Shown: one piece after another, positions 43,518-51,571 of the stretch
How the letters are laid out: the number at the start of each line of letters is the position of its first letter
Position numbering within the stretch: the stretch's first letter is position 1
DNA from: Phycisphaerae bacterium
GTDB taxonomy: Bacteria > Planctomycetota > Phycisphaerae > UBA1845 > JAFGLZ01
DNA: 64,000 bases
Reading direction: 5' to 3'
Assembly: GCA_016927755.1 (NCBI GenBank)
Contig: JAFGLZ010000097.1
Span: forward strand, 1 to 64,000
The notes under the pieces: model-generated
What the model saw: only the letters and a program-made list of their open reading frames with translations
What the model was told of the DNA's origin: nothing
The model's database searches: none
Position numbers and translations under genes: made by a program

Positions 43518-44627
43518 ATGCGACGCCGACTCCGATTGCGACCGCTACTCGACGGCGACACGAACGTTGGCCACGACAGAAGCTTCATCGCCCGGCGTCG
43601 CCCCGCTCAAACAGAACGCACACCGTCCAACACGAGCCGGCTGCTAGTCCCATCCCTCTTTGTGGCCACGCTCCTCGTCTTGTCCTTGTCAACCGGCGCT
43701 ATCGCTGATGGTCCCACGCCGCCCGCCCGAGAGCGGGTCTACCGCCTGACGGCAATGGCCGACCTCGCGTGCTTCATCTGCTTCGTGATCGTCTTCGTGA
43801 TGGGAGGGCGATATCGCGCCGTTCTCTGTCTCGGCCTGACGATGATCTATCTTGTTGTCAGCCAGGTGCTCTATCAAGCGTTTCAGGCCGCCCTCGGGGG
43901 TCCAAGCAACATCGGAGAACTCCCGATCAACCTGTTCCTTACGGCTGCCTTTGTGCTCCTCACTGGATTGGGGTTGGTCGCGAGCCTCGTGTTCGGCCTG
44001 CTACAACTGCGGGCAAAACGCCGCCGAGCCAGGTCCCGAACCGTTCGAAGGCGATCTCGACCGATGCGCGTTTCCCGGCGGATCGGACTGGCGACGTGCC
44101 TGCTGCTCGTTATGGCGTTCGCACTGAGCGCATTCTTCCCCTTCAGATGGACCTGGGCCGATCAGACGTCCTCCGTGGACAGGTGCTACACGTTCTCCCT
44201 GTCGGCTGGGCTGATCGGTGCTGCAACGAGCTATAGGGTGTCACCGGGCGCGCAGAGACCCTATTCCCAAGGCAACGGTTTTGATTTTCGCACGAGCCCT
44301 CGCCTGATTTGGATGCGCTTGCCGTGTGGACAATCGCTCGCGTCTGGATACAAATACCGCTTCGTTCGAGTCCCGTTGTGGGCACCTCTGCTGGCGTCCG
44401 CCGTTCTTACCGCAATGCTCTGGCGTCGAGAACGCCGCCTTCCCCCTCCGGGCCACTGCCGCAAGTGCGGCTACGACCTCACCGCCAACACCACCGGCAT
44501 CTGCCCCGAGTGCGGGACCGCATCCTATCGCCGCCCATCGCCCCCTACACCCGCGCCTCAGAGGCCCCTTCGACGCGTTGCCCGGACCGAATCAAACGCC
44601 AAGCATCCTCCCCGCCCTAGACCCTAA
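43518..44627 (+). CDS. Membrane protein fused to a type 2 zinc-ribbon unit
   Basis: 369 aa. The first half has a signal-like hydrophobic segment (about 42-62) and three TM helices (about 80-165), ending in an Arg-rich stretch (RAKRRRARSRTVRRRSRPMR). The second half, from about residue 182, repeats the layout of the single-unit paralogs: RRIGLATCLLLVMAFALSAF, a loop, a TM (about 290-305) and CRKCGYDLTANTTGICPECG, then a Pro/Arg-rich tail. Probably a gene fusion; an internal ATG (MRVSRRIG) could start the second unit separately. Function unknown. Confidence 0.7.
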   Translation: MRRRLRLRPLLDGDTNVGHDRSFIARRRPAQTERTPSNTSRLLVPSLFVATLLVLSLSTGAIADGPTPPARERVYRLTAMADLACFICFVIVFVMGGRYRAVLCLGLTMIYLVVSQVLYQAFQAALGGPSNIGELPINLFLTAAFVLLTGLGLVASLVFGLLQLRAKRRRARSRTVRRRSRPMRVSRRIGLATCLLLVMAFALSAFFPFRWTWADQTSSVDRCYTFSLSAGLIGAATSYRVSPGAQRPYSQGNGFDFRTSPRLIWMRLPCGQSLASGYKYRFVRVPLWAPLLASAVLTAMLWRRERRLPPPGHCRKCGYDLTANTTGICPECGTASYRRPSPPTPAPQRPLRRVARTESNAKHPPRPRP

Positions 44628-44882
44628 ACCCTAATCCCCCAATCCCGCCTCCACACCGAACGCCGACCCCCATATCCACATGACGCCCCAAAGAACCTCT
44701 GTCCCCGCACCCGAACCCGAGGGCCCCATGCAAAGAGCCCAGACATCACAAACCTCCTCGCCGCCGATCCACCCTGCCGAGGGACCGCCACGCCCTTCCC
44801 GTAACCGGCGCAAACGGCATCTGGGCACGCCCAAGACCCAGCGAACACACACGCCCAGACCCAACAAAACCGCGCATCTCCG

Positions 44883-45088
44883 CGCATTCTGCGACATTCC
44901 GGGACATTCCGAGACATTCCGGGACATCGCCCCATCGCTACCCCCGCCGACACCCAACCCCGAACCCCGGACCCCAAACCCCCGGAAAACGGCGCATTCC
45001 GCTGCATTCCCGCGCATTCCGGGACATTCCGGGACATTCCGAGACATCGCCCCATCGCTACCCCCGCCGACGCCCAACCCCGAACCCC
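44883..45088 (+). repeat. 120-bp-spaced direct duplication with 10-bp periodic array
   Basis: Segments 44883-44968 and 45003-45088 match with few changes, exactly 120 bp apart. Each starts with consecutive decamers of the form GACATTCCGG / GACATTCCGA and ends in GACATCGCCCCATCGCTACC. No coding sense on either strand. Confidence 0.75.
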
Positions 45089-45120
45089 ACCCCCCGTTTG
45101 CGAACACCAACCCGCCCCGC

Positions 45121-45126
45121 GATAAT
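45121..45126 (+). promoter_or_regulatory. -10-like box before the MBOAT gene
   Basis: GATAAT, 10 nt before the ATG chosen at 45137. Confidence 0.35.
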
Positions 45127-45136
45127 GCCCCCGCCC

Positions 45137-46456
45137 ATGTTCGAATACCGCCTCGACAACTTCTACAGCCTCCCCGCCATCCCGCCCGGCGTGCTCCTCT
45201 TCCTCGCCTTCGTCCCCCTCTTCTGGCTCACGCCGGTTCGATGGATCCGCGCCGCCCTCATCCTCTCCAGCATCGCCCTGGCCCTCATCTGCTGGCCCCC
45301 CTCATACTGCCTAACCCTCGCCGCCGCCGTCATGTACGGCTGGCTCGTCGTCTGGGTCTGCCGATCCCTCACCGCTCCGCCCGCGCCCGACGCAACCGCC
45401 GGCAGCGCGACCGGGTCGACCAACCAATCCCTCATCGCCTTCGCCTGGATCGCCGTCCACGCCTGGTACGTCCCCGCCCTGATCTGGCCGGCGCTTCGCT
45501 GGCTGCCCTACGAGCTGCCCTACGAGCCCGTCATCGACGTCGCGAAGTTCGGCGGCGAAGCACGCATCTACTACTGGGTCGCCTGGCTCGGCCTCGCCTA
45601 CACGGGCATCCGATCACTGCACGTCGCCGTCGACGTCTGCCGCGGCACCATCACCCGTATCCGCTTCACCGACTACCTGGCCTTCATCCTCTTTCCGCTG
45701 GCCCTGCGAATGGGCCCGATCATGCGATACCAGGACTTCGCCACGCAGATCGACTCCTGGCGCGACCGCATCACGCTCCGCAACGTCGGCATCGGCCTGG
45801 GGCGAATCCTCCTCGGCCTGGCACGAATCGGGCTCATGGTCTACCTCTTCGACAACGTCGCCCAGCACGGCATCTGGAAGACGCCCGAACAACTCGGGCG
45901 TCTGGTGGTCTTCGCCAACCTCGCCCTGCTGCCGTTTACGCTCTACCTCTGGATCAGCGGCTACATCGACATCGCCGTAGGCCTCGGCCGGATGATCGGC
46001 TTCGTCCTCCCCGAGAACTTCCGCTATCCGTTCCGCTCGACCAGCATCCGCGAATTCTGGAAGCGCTGGCACATCACGATGGGCGCCTGGTTCTTCGACT
46101 ACATCTACATCCCCCTCGGCGGCAATCGAAGGCACGTCTTCCTCAACTACCTCGCGACGTTCGGCTACTGCGCGCTGTGGCACGGGCTCTTCCGCTCCTA
46201 CTATGCATGGGCAATCTCCCAGGCCGTGGGCATCTACGTGAATCGCAGTTGGCACCAGTACTGGACCGACCAGCGCGACCGCCACACCCCGCTATACACG
46301 ACGCTCAGACGCTATCGCCTCGTCGGTGGATGGCTCTCATTCATCTTGAGTTGGGCCCTCACGATCACCTACCAGCTCATGACGATTGCCCTGTTCATGG
46401 ACGAGGGCTACTCCGGCAGGCGATGCTTCGGATACTTACTGGGGCTCTACCCATGA
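45137..46456 (+). CDS. MBOAT family O-acyltransferase, AlgI-like
   Basis: 439 aa, about 10-11 TM helices. REFWKRWHITMGAWFFDYIY and IPLGG form the family core with the conserved RWH; the second conserved His is in CALWHGLFRSYYAW. AlgI/DltB-type MBOATs move an acyl group across the inner membrane to an exported polymer or lipid. No AlgJ/AlgX-like acetyl-esterase partner adjoins it; instead it overlaps by ATGA an EPSP-synthase-fold gene, so the two are probably co-translated. Start uncertain between 45125 and 45137. Confidence 0.88.
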   Translation: MFEYRLDNFYSLPAIPPGVLLFLAFVPLFWLTPVRWIRAALILSSIALALICWPPSYCLTLAAAVMYGWLVVWVCRSLTAPPAPDATAGSATGSTNQSLIAFAWIAVHAWYVPALIWPALRWLPYELPYEPVIDVAKFGGEARIYYWVAWLGLAYTGIRSLHVAVDVCRGTITRIRFTDYLAFILFPLALRMGPIMRYQDFATQIDSWRDRITLRNVGIGLGRILLGLARIGLMVYLFDNVAQHGIWKTPEQLGRLVVFANLALLPFTLYLWISGYIDIAVGLGRMIGFVLPENFRYPFRSTSIREFWKRWHITMGAWFFDYIYIPLGGNRRHVFLNYLATFGYCALWHGLFRSYYAWAISQAVGIYVNRSWHQYWTDQRDRHTPLYTTLRRYRLVGGWLSFILSWALTITYQLMTIALFMDEGYSGRRCFGYLLGLYP

Positions 46457-47751
46457 CAGACTTGACCGTCAAACCCCTGGATCATCTCCCCAAAGGCCGC
46501 GTGGAGCTGCCCGGCTCCTCCCTCGGCGGCACCGTCGCGATGGTCGCGGCCATCCTCGCCGACGGACGCTCCACCCTCCGACGCGTCCGCATCGACCACA
46601 CCGCCCAAACCGTCATCAAGCTGCTCGACCGCCTCGGCGCCATCATCGACGTCGAGGGCCGCCCCGCCCGCGTCAGAATGCGAGGCTGGGCCGGCCACCT
46701 CCCCCAGCAAGAGGGCGAGTACGGCTGCGGCGCCGATCGACTCGCATGGCACCTCGCCCTCGGGCTGTGCTCCCTCGGCTACGGCGAGTACCGCTTCGCC
46801 CCCGAATGGCCCGGACACGCCACCGAAACCGCCCAAGGCCAGGACGAATCGCCCGTCGACATCGGACCGACCGTCAACGCCTTCCGAGATCTCGGCGTCC
46901 AAATCGGCTACGAGGATCAAGACGGTCGCCTCCCCCTCGGCCTCCGCGCCCGCGGGCTAAGCGGCGGACGAACCCTCGTCCGCGGCGCCGTGCCCGAAAC
47001 CCTCACCGCCCTCTTGGTCGTCGCGCCCTATGCGGCCCAGGACGTCTTCATCGAGACCGACCGCCCCATGGGCCCCGGCGCGGTCTTCGTCCCCGAGGTC
47101 GTCGAAGCCTTCGGCGTCGCCGTCATCGAGGACGAGCAACGCCGCTTCATCGTCGCCGCCCCCCAGCGCTATCGCGGACGCGAATACGTCGTCCCACCCG
47201 ACCCCCTCGAAGCCGCCCTGGCCGGCATCGTCGCCGCCGTCAAAGGCGGCACAACCGAGATCGACACCGGCTCGAGTCCCCCCTCCAAGGTCCTGCAAGA
47301 GATCCTCGCGCGCCTCGAAGCCTTCGGAGCCGTAACCGCCGTGCGAGAGAATTCCATCCAGGTCGCCGCTCCGTCGGATTCCGCTCGACTTCACGGCGCA
47401 GAGATCGATCTCACCGGAATGAACGACTTCCTGGCGCCAATTGCGCTAACGGCACTGTCCGCCTCCGGACCCACCCGACTCAGCGGCCTCGAACCCGGCG
47501 CCCCGGCAACGAACCTCATGACCGAGCTGACCAAGCTCGGTGCGAGTCTCGAACTGAACGAAGACGTCCTGACGCTATCGCCCCCCGAGACGATCCGCTG
47601 GAAAGACCTCGACGCCCACGGCGACGCATCGCTGGCCATCGCCCTCGCCGCGGCCTCACTCAACGCCGATCGCGCGATCACGATAAACCGAGTCCCCCCG
47701 CGAGCCGCCACGGCCTGGGTCGGACTCATCGAGGCACTGGCAATGCGCTAA
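46453..47751 (+). CDS. Divergent EPSP-synthase-fold protein with degraded active site
   Basis: 432 aa, the usual length for AroA. The two-domain inside-out barrel pattern is visible: RVELPGSSLGGTVAMVAAIL at the N-terminus, PDPLEAALAGIVAAVKGGTT mid-protein, LTGMNDFLAPIALTALSASG, and AHGDASLAIALAAASL near the C-terminus. True AroA has PGSKS..R, LGNAGT..R, KESDR and HGDHR at these places; here the Lys and Arg ligands for PEP and shikimate-3-phosphate are missing. I doubt 3-phosphoshikimate 1-carboxyvinyltransferase activity. The start overlaps the MBOAT stop. The TAA stop is the first triplet of a family A MITE. Confidence 0.75.
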   Translation: MTDLTVKPLDHLPKGRVELPGSSLGGTVAMVAAILADGRSTLRRVRIDHTAQTVIKLLDRLGAIIDVEGRPARVRMRGWAGHLPQQEGEYGCGADRLAWHLALGLCSLGYGEYRFAPEWPGHATETAQGQDESPVDIGPTVNAFRDLGVQIGYEDQDGRLPLGLRARGLSGGRTLVRGAVPETLTALLVVAPYAAQDVFIETDRPMGPGAVFVPEVVEAFGVAVIEDEQRRFIVAAPQRYRGREYVVPPDPLEAALAGIVAAVKGGTTEIDTGSSPPSKVLQEILARLEAFGAVTAVRENSIQVAAPSDSARLHGAEIDLTGMNDFLAPIALTALSASGPTRLSGLEPGAPATNLMTELTKLGASLELNEDVLTLSPPETIRWKDLDAHGDASLAIALAAASLNADRAITINRVPPRAATAWVGLIEALAMR

Positions 47752-47873
47752 GCTGCCTGCAGGAATCTTTGAACAGATTGCCAAGAACGGGTGGCCCATC
47801 CGCTGAAGCCATGAACCACGCATCGAAGGCTTTCGAGAAGCACACGGTTCATTCATTGTTGCGGGGCCGCTTA
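47749..47873 (+). mobile_element. Hairpin MITE, family A, internally deleted copy
   Basis: Left terminal repeat TAAGCTGCCTGCAGGAAT (47749-47766) and right ATTGTTGCGGGGCCGCTTA (47855-47873) are inverted. About 50 bp between the core and right arm is missing, including most of the hairpin. Its first three bases are the stop codon of the EPSP-like gene. It ends 10 bp before the stop of the convergent DUF4190 gene. Confidence 0.75.
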
Positions 47874-47883
47874 GTGGCGGCGG

Positions 47884-48402
47884 CTACCGGCCATGGCCAC
47901 CGAACGCTGCGCTGATCGTGAAGACGCAGAAGAAGAGGCAGCATATGAACAGTGAGATGACCGCGCAAACCTGGCCCGCCGTCGCCAGGCCCGACCCGTC
48001 GTATAGCTCCGGCTGCTCTCTGATGTCTCGCTTGGCCTGAGCACCGAGGATCAACGCGATGATGCCGAGTGGAAAGCAGCCCGAAAACACGATGCCGGCG
48101 ATGCCCAAGACGAGAGCCGCAATGGCCTTGCCGTGTGTCCGCCTCGGCCCGACGTACTGGCCGCCGTATCCAATGGGCACCGGCGTCATCGGCGGAACAG
48201 GCCCCGCCGGAGCCGGTCGCGCCGAAACCGGCGGGGGCGGCGGCGGAGGACCCGGCCTGACCACCGGCACCGGATCCCCCGACCTCGGCGCACCAGGCAC
48301 CGTCAGGAGCTGCCTGCACCCGGGGCATTCGACCTCCTGCCCCACGTGCGCCTCCTCCACAAGCATGTTCTGGCCGCACGTGCAGGCAATCTCGAACTCC
48401 AT
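47884..48402 (-). CDS. Zinc-ribbon, proline-linker, DUF4190-like membrane protein
   Basis: 172 aa. N-terminal ribbon FEIACTCGQNMLVEEAHVGQ then VECPGCRQLL, a Pro-rich linker with eight consecutive prolines, and two TM helices (about 97-125 and 145-168) of the DUF4190 type: AIAALVLGIAGIVFSGCFPL, GIIALILGAQAKRDI. A common planctomycete membrane protein of unknown function. ATG 48402 has GGAG/GAGG upstream. Confidence 0.8.
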   Translation of the reverse strand: MEFEIACTCGQNMLVEEAHVGQEVECPGCRQLLTVPGAPRSGDPVPVVRPGPPPPPPPVSARPAPAGPVPPMTPVPIGYGGQYVGPRRTHGKAIAALVLGIAGIVFSGCFPLGIIALILGAQAKRDIREQPELYDGSGLATAGQVCAVISLFICCLFFCVFTISAAFGGHGR

Positions 48403-48583
48403 GGCCTCGTCTCCGCAAAGGGTCGCCGTTGACCGATCCTTCAGCCAGGCCAAGAGTCTAAGGCGCAAACGCGTTTCCAGACAACCGTCTCCCGCCACAA
48501 CCCGCCCCCAGCGCAACGCTTCCCGCACTACGCCAAGCCTCCCGTCCAGGCCTCCCACACCATACAGGGACGCGGCATCGACG

Positions 48584-48614
48584 TAAGCATATTTTTTACA
48601 GTATGTTATGACAT
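48584..48614. promoter_or_regulatory. AT-rich patch between divergent genes
   Basis: TAAGCATATTTTTTACAGTA followed by TGTTATGACAT is by far the most AT-rich stretch in this part of the window. It lies between the DUF4190-like gene and fliM. Probable promoter region, but I cannot assign -35/-10 pairs with confidence. Confidence 0.4.
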
Positions 48615-48669
48615 GGGCCGCCTCCCCGGCGATTTCGCAGACCCCCTAATGCTCCTGCCCAATCTGTCC

Positions 48670-48675
48670 GATAAT
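48670..48675 (+). promoter_or_regulatory. -10-like box upstream of fliM
   Basis: GATAAT, 53 bp before the ATG, preceded by CTGTCC. Confidence 0.3.
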
Positions 48676-48728
48676 CAGTGTTGGGAAGGATTCGCCTCGC
48701 GGGGCGGTCGTGCGCAAGGAGTGCGCGG

Positions 48729-49736
48729 ATGGCGGACGTACTCGACCAAGCGGAAGTGGATGCCCTACTGGCCGCCGTAGACACCGGCCAGGTCACCGAC
48801 GACAAAGACGATGTCCTCGTCGGCGGTCGCCAGAAGGCCCCGCCCGAGGTACGGACATACGACTTCAAACGCCCCGAACGCGTCAGCAAGGACCAGATGC
48901 GGGCCCTCGAGGCGATCCACGAAGGCTTCGCCCGAAACTTCGGCGCCTCCCTTAGCGGCTTCCTGCGAACCATCGTCGAGGTCCGAGTCACCACGACCGA
49001 GCAGCTCACCTACAGCGAGTTCATCTATTCGCTGCCCAACCCGACCGTCTTCAACCTGCTGGGAGCCCCCCCGCTCGAGGGGCAGATGTGTCTCGAGCTC
49101 AGCCCGCTCATCATCTACCCCATCATCGACCGCTTGCTCGGCGGCAGCAACGCCGAGATGTACGTGCCACAGCGCCCCCTGACCAGCATCGAGCAACGCC
49201 TGATCTCACGCATCCTCGACCGTGCCCTGAGCAACCTCACCGAGGTCTGGTCGGCGCTGGTCGAGGTCAAGTTCCGACTGAACGAAACCGAGTCGAACCC
49301 GCACCTCGTCCAGATCGTCGCCCCCAACGAGGTCGTCGTCGTCGTCGGGTTCGAGCTCAAAATGGGCGCGCGCGCCGGCACGATGAGCCTCTGCATCCCC
49401 TTCAACGTCATCGAGCCGGTGATGGACAAGCTGGCTACCCAGAGCTGGCTCCTCTATCAGCAGAAGGCGATCAGCGAACGACAGGTCCACGAACTGAGCG
49501 CCAACGTCAAGCACACCAAGGTCGACCTCTGTGCGTTCCTCGCCGAAACCACGATCAAGCTCGGCGATCTGCTGACCCTCCAACCGGGAGACATCCTCGA
49601 GACCGATCGCCTCGCCTCGAGCGAGGTCGAGGTCCAGGTCGAGGGTCGCCGCAAGTTCGCCGGTCGACTCGGTAAGTACAAGGATCTACGCGCGATCAAG
49701 GTCACGCGCCACATCGACGAGGGTACGCGGGTCTAA
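48729..49736 (+). CDS. fliM: Flagellar motor switch protein FliM
   Basis: 335 aa, normal length. N-terminal VLDQAEVDALLAAV is the CheY-P binding/FliM start motif. YDFKRPERVSKDQMRALEAI and EQLTYSEFIYSLPNPTVFNL are core FliM, and the C-terminal SpoA-like domain has LGDLLTLQPGDILETDRLAS. It forms the C ring with FliG and FliN and sets rotation direction. AAGGAG is 7 nt before the ATG. Unusually it is not inside a flagellar operon here; a DNA methyltransferase begins 6 bp downstream. The chemoreceptors at 55-60 kb are its functional context. Confidence 0.93.
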   Translation: MADVLDQAEVDALLAAVDTGQVTDDKDDVLVGGRQKAPPEVRTYDFKRPERVSKDQMRALEAIHEGFARNFGASLSGFLRTIVEVRVTTTEQLTYSEFIYSLPNPTVFNLLGAPPLEGQMCLELSPLIIYPIIDRLLGGSNAEMYVPQRPLTSIEQRLISRILDRALSNLTEVWSALVEVKFRLNETESNPHLVQIVAPNEVVVVVGFELKMGARAGTMSLCIPFNVIEPVMDKLATQSWLLYQQKAISERQVHELSANVKHTKVDLCAFLAETTIKLGDLLTLQPGDILETDRLASSEVEVQVEGRRKFAGRLGKYKDLRAIKVTRHIDEGTRV

Positions 49737-49742
49737 CGTCTC

Positions 49743-51377
49743 GTGACGCGACAGATCAGTCCGCCAAATCGACCCGCCTCACCCACCCAAAAGACGTCTC
49801 GACGAATCGACCCCACCGGAACCGTCTATACGCCCGCGCCGCTGGCGCGTTGGCTGTGCCGACGGGCCCTGACGCTGTGGCGCGAGCAGGGGGCCGGTCG
49901 GCGATCCTCACACCCACCGTGCGTCCTCGACCCGGCCGTCGGAGACGGCGTGTTCCTGAGCCAGATGGCGCATGTCTCGAGCGAAGACCCCCTCGGAACG
50001 CCCCCCGACCTCGTCGGCGTCGACATCCGCCCCGAAGCCGCGCGAGCCGCCCGGCGCCGAGTCCCCAACGCGCGGATCACCACCGCCAACTTCCTCCTCC
50101 ACGACCCCCCGCCGCCAAAGCGGTACGATATCATCGTCGGCAACCCGCCCTACCTGGGCCAGCGCGATGTGACGCAATTGGCCTACGCCGCGCCGCTCCT
50201 GAAACGCTTCGGCCTCAACGACGATCTGTACGTCTACTTCCTCCGGCGATCTTTGGAGCTCCTCGTCGACGGCGGCGTGCTCGCGATGGTCACGAGCGAT
50301 TCCTGGCTGACCCTCCCCGGCAAGGAGACCCTTCGCCGAGAGCTGCTCCGCCATCGAATCGATCAAATCGTCCGCCTGCCCGAGCGCATCCTGGCCCGTC
50401 GCATCCCCGCGTGCTGCTTCACGCTGGTCAAGGCGGCAATGCCGGCAGCGGTGCGCGTACGCGATGCAGGAGCGCATGATCCGAGCGACGCGACCTTCGA
50501 GCCGTCCCCCGGGCGCCGCGTCCCCCAGTCCACCTTCATCCGGTCGCCACGAGCGATGCTGTTTGATCCGACGCCGGAGAACCTCCGCCTCAATCGTATA
50601 TGCGGCAGACGGTTGACTCGCTGGCTGCCCGGTCCGTCCGCCGAGCAAGACCAATCCATCTCATTCCGCTCGTCGAACGTCGTGCCGCTCCATCGAGTCG
50701 CGAAAGTCAACGACGTCGGCATCCACTCTCGGAACTGCCGACACCGCCTCTTCTTCGCTCGCAAGACGCGCCCGGGCCTGCGACGTCTCCTGCAAGGCCG
50801 GCAGATCGAGCCATGGATCGTCCGTTGGAACTCCCCCGCCGCCCGCTTCCGTTGGGTCGATGTCGACTACTGCCCGCGCCCGGGCGTCAAGGGGATCGGA
50901 CGCGGCGGGCAACCCGCCCGACGCGACGAATACTGGGACTTCCAGGGCGATCCCGCCGTCCATCGCCTGCCCGAGCGGATCCTCATCCGCCAAACCGGCG
51001 ACGCGATCGTGGCCGCCTATCTCCGTCAGGACCGACACGCTCACTACACCGACAACACCCTGTTCACCTGTCTGCTGACCAACGGCGCCAAGGCGTCGGG
51101 ACTGACCTACCGCTATCTGCTCGGCTACCTCAACAGCGCCGCGACCAGCCGCATCTACCGGTTCCTGTCGCAGGAGCAGGGCCGTCGCCAAGCCCAGATC
51201 AAAATCGGCCTGCTCCGCATGCTCCCGTTTCGTGTGCCGAGCCCCGAAGAGATCCACGAGATCGACGCCCTCGTCGCCGAGATCCTGAAACTCCGCCAGG
51301 CGAATCGCGCCGGCGAGTCAGAACCCCTCATCGCGCAATGCGACGCCCACTTCGAAGCGCTCCTAGACGCCTGCTAA
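49743..51377 (+). CDS. N6-adenine DNA methyltransferase, Eco57I/TaqI-like
   Basis: 544 aa, GTG start. Motif I CVLDPAVGDGVFLSQM, then NFLLHDPPPPKRYDIIVGNP with PY (NPPY, motif IV), the gamma-class order. The C-terminal half (about 330-500) resembles a TaqI-type target-recognition region: LLQGRQIEPWIVRWN, RLPERILIRQTGDAIVAAY, LTYRYLLGYLNSAATSRIYR. This is the layout of Type IIG-like methylases without a recognisable nuclease domain. No restriction gene adjoins. It starts 6 bp after fliM. The TAA stop is the first triplet of a family A MITE. Confidence 0.85.
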   Translation: MTRQISPPNRPASPTQKTSRRIDPTGTVYTPAPLARWLCRRALTLWREQGAGRRSSHPPCVLDPAVGDGVFLSQMAHVSSEDPLGTPPDLVGVDIRPEAARAARRRVPNARITTANFLLHDPPPPKRYDIIVGNPPYLGQRDVTQLAYAAPLLKRFGLNDDLYVYFLRRSLELLVDGGVLAMVTSDSWLTLPGKETLRRELLRHRIDQIVRLPERILARRIPACCFTLVKAAMPAAVRVRDAGAHDPSDATFEPSPGRRVPQSTFIRSPRAMLFDPTPENLRLNRICGRRLTRWLPGPSAEQDQSISFRSSNVVPLHRVAKVNDVGIHSRNCRHRLFFARKTRPGLRRLLQGRQIEPWIVRWNSPAARFRWVDVDYCPRPGVKGIGRGGQPARRDEYWDFQGDPAVHRLPERILIRQTGDAIVAAYLRQDRHAHYTDNTLFTCLLTNGAKASGLTYRYLLGYLNSAATSRIYRFLSQEQGRRQAQIKIGLLRMLPFRVPSPEEIHEIDALVAEILKLRQANRAGESEPLIAQCDAHFEALLDAC

Positions 51378-51548
51378 GCGGCCTGCAGCAATGCTTGTAC
51401 AGATCGCCAGAGAATGGGTGGCCCATCGCTTCAGCGGTGGGGGACACGAATTCGGTCCGTGGATCGTGTCCCCAATGGCTGAAGCCGTGAACCATGCATC
51501 GAACGTCTTCAAGGAGCGCACTGATCATTTATTGTTGCAGGCCGCTTA
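51375..51548 (+). mobile_element. Hairpin MITE, family A, best-preserved copy (174 bp)
   Basis: Terminal inverted repeats TAAGCGGCCTGCAGCAAT (51375-51392) and ATTGTTGCAGGCCGCTTA (51531-51548) match at 17 of 18 positions. Both outer ends are TA, as expected for insertion at a TA dinucleotide. The core hairpin CCCATCGCTTCAGCGGTGGG is at 51422-51441. It encodes no transposase. The first triplet is the stop codon of the methyltransferase gene. Confidence 0.85.
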
Positions 51549-51571
51549 CCGCCCTTCCCACACAAACAGAT

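Noticed and set aside
44631..45110. Minus-strand frames reading repeated GMSRNVPEC peptides
   Set aside because: They come from the decamer DNA repeat and differ between the two overlapping frames; no ribosome site or family resemblance.
44680..47751. 1023-codon frame leading into the EPSP-like gene
   Set aside because: It crosses the repeat region and overlaps the MBOAT gene in another frame. The EPSP-like fold begins at ATG 46453.
46453..47751. Naming the gene aroA
   Set aside because: Key PEP and shikimate-3-phosphate ligands are missing, so the symbol would imply an activity the sequence does not support.
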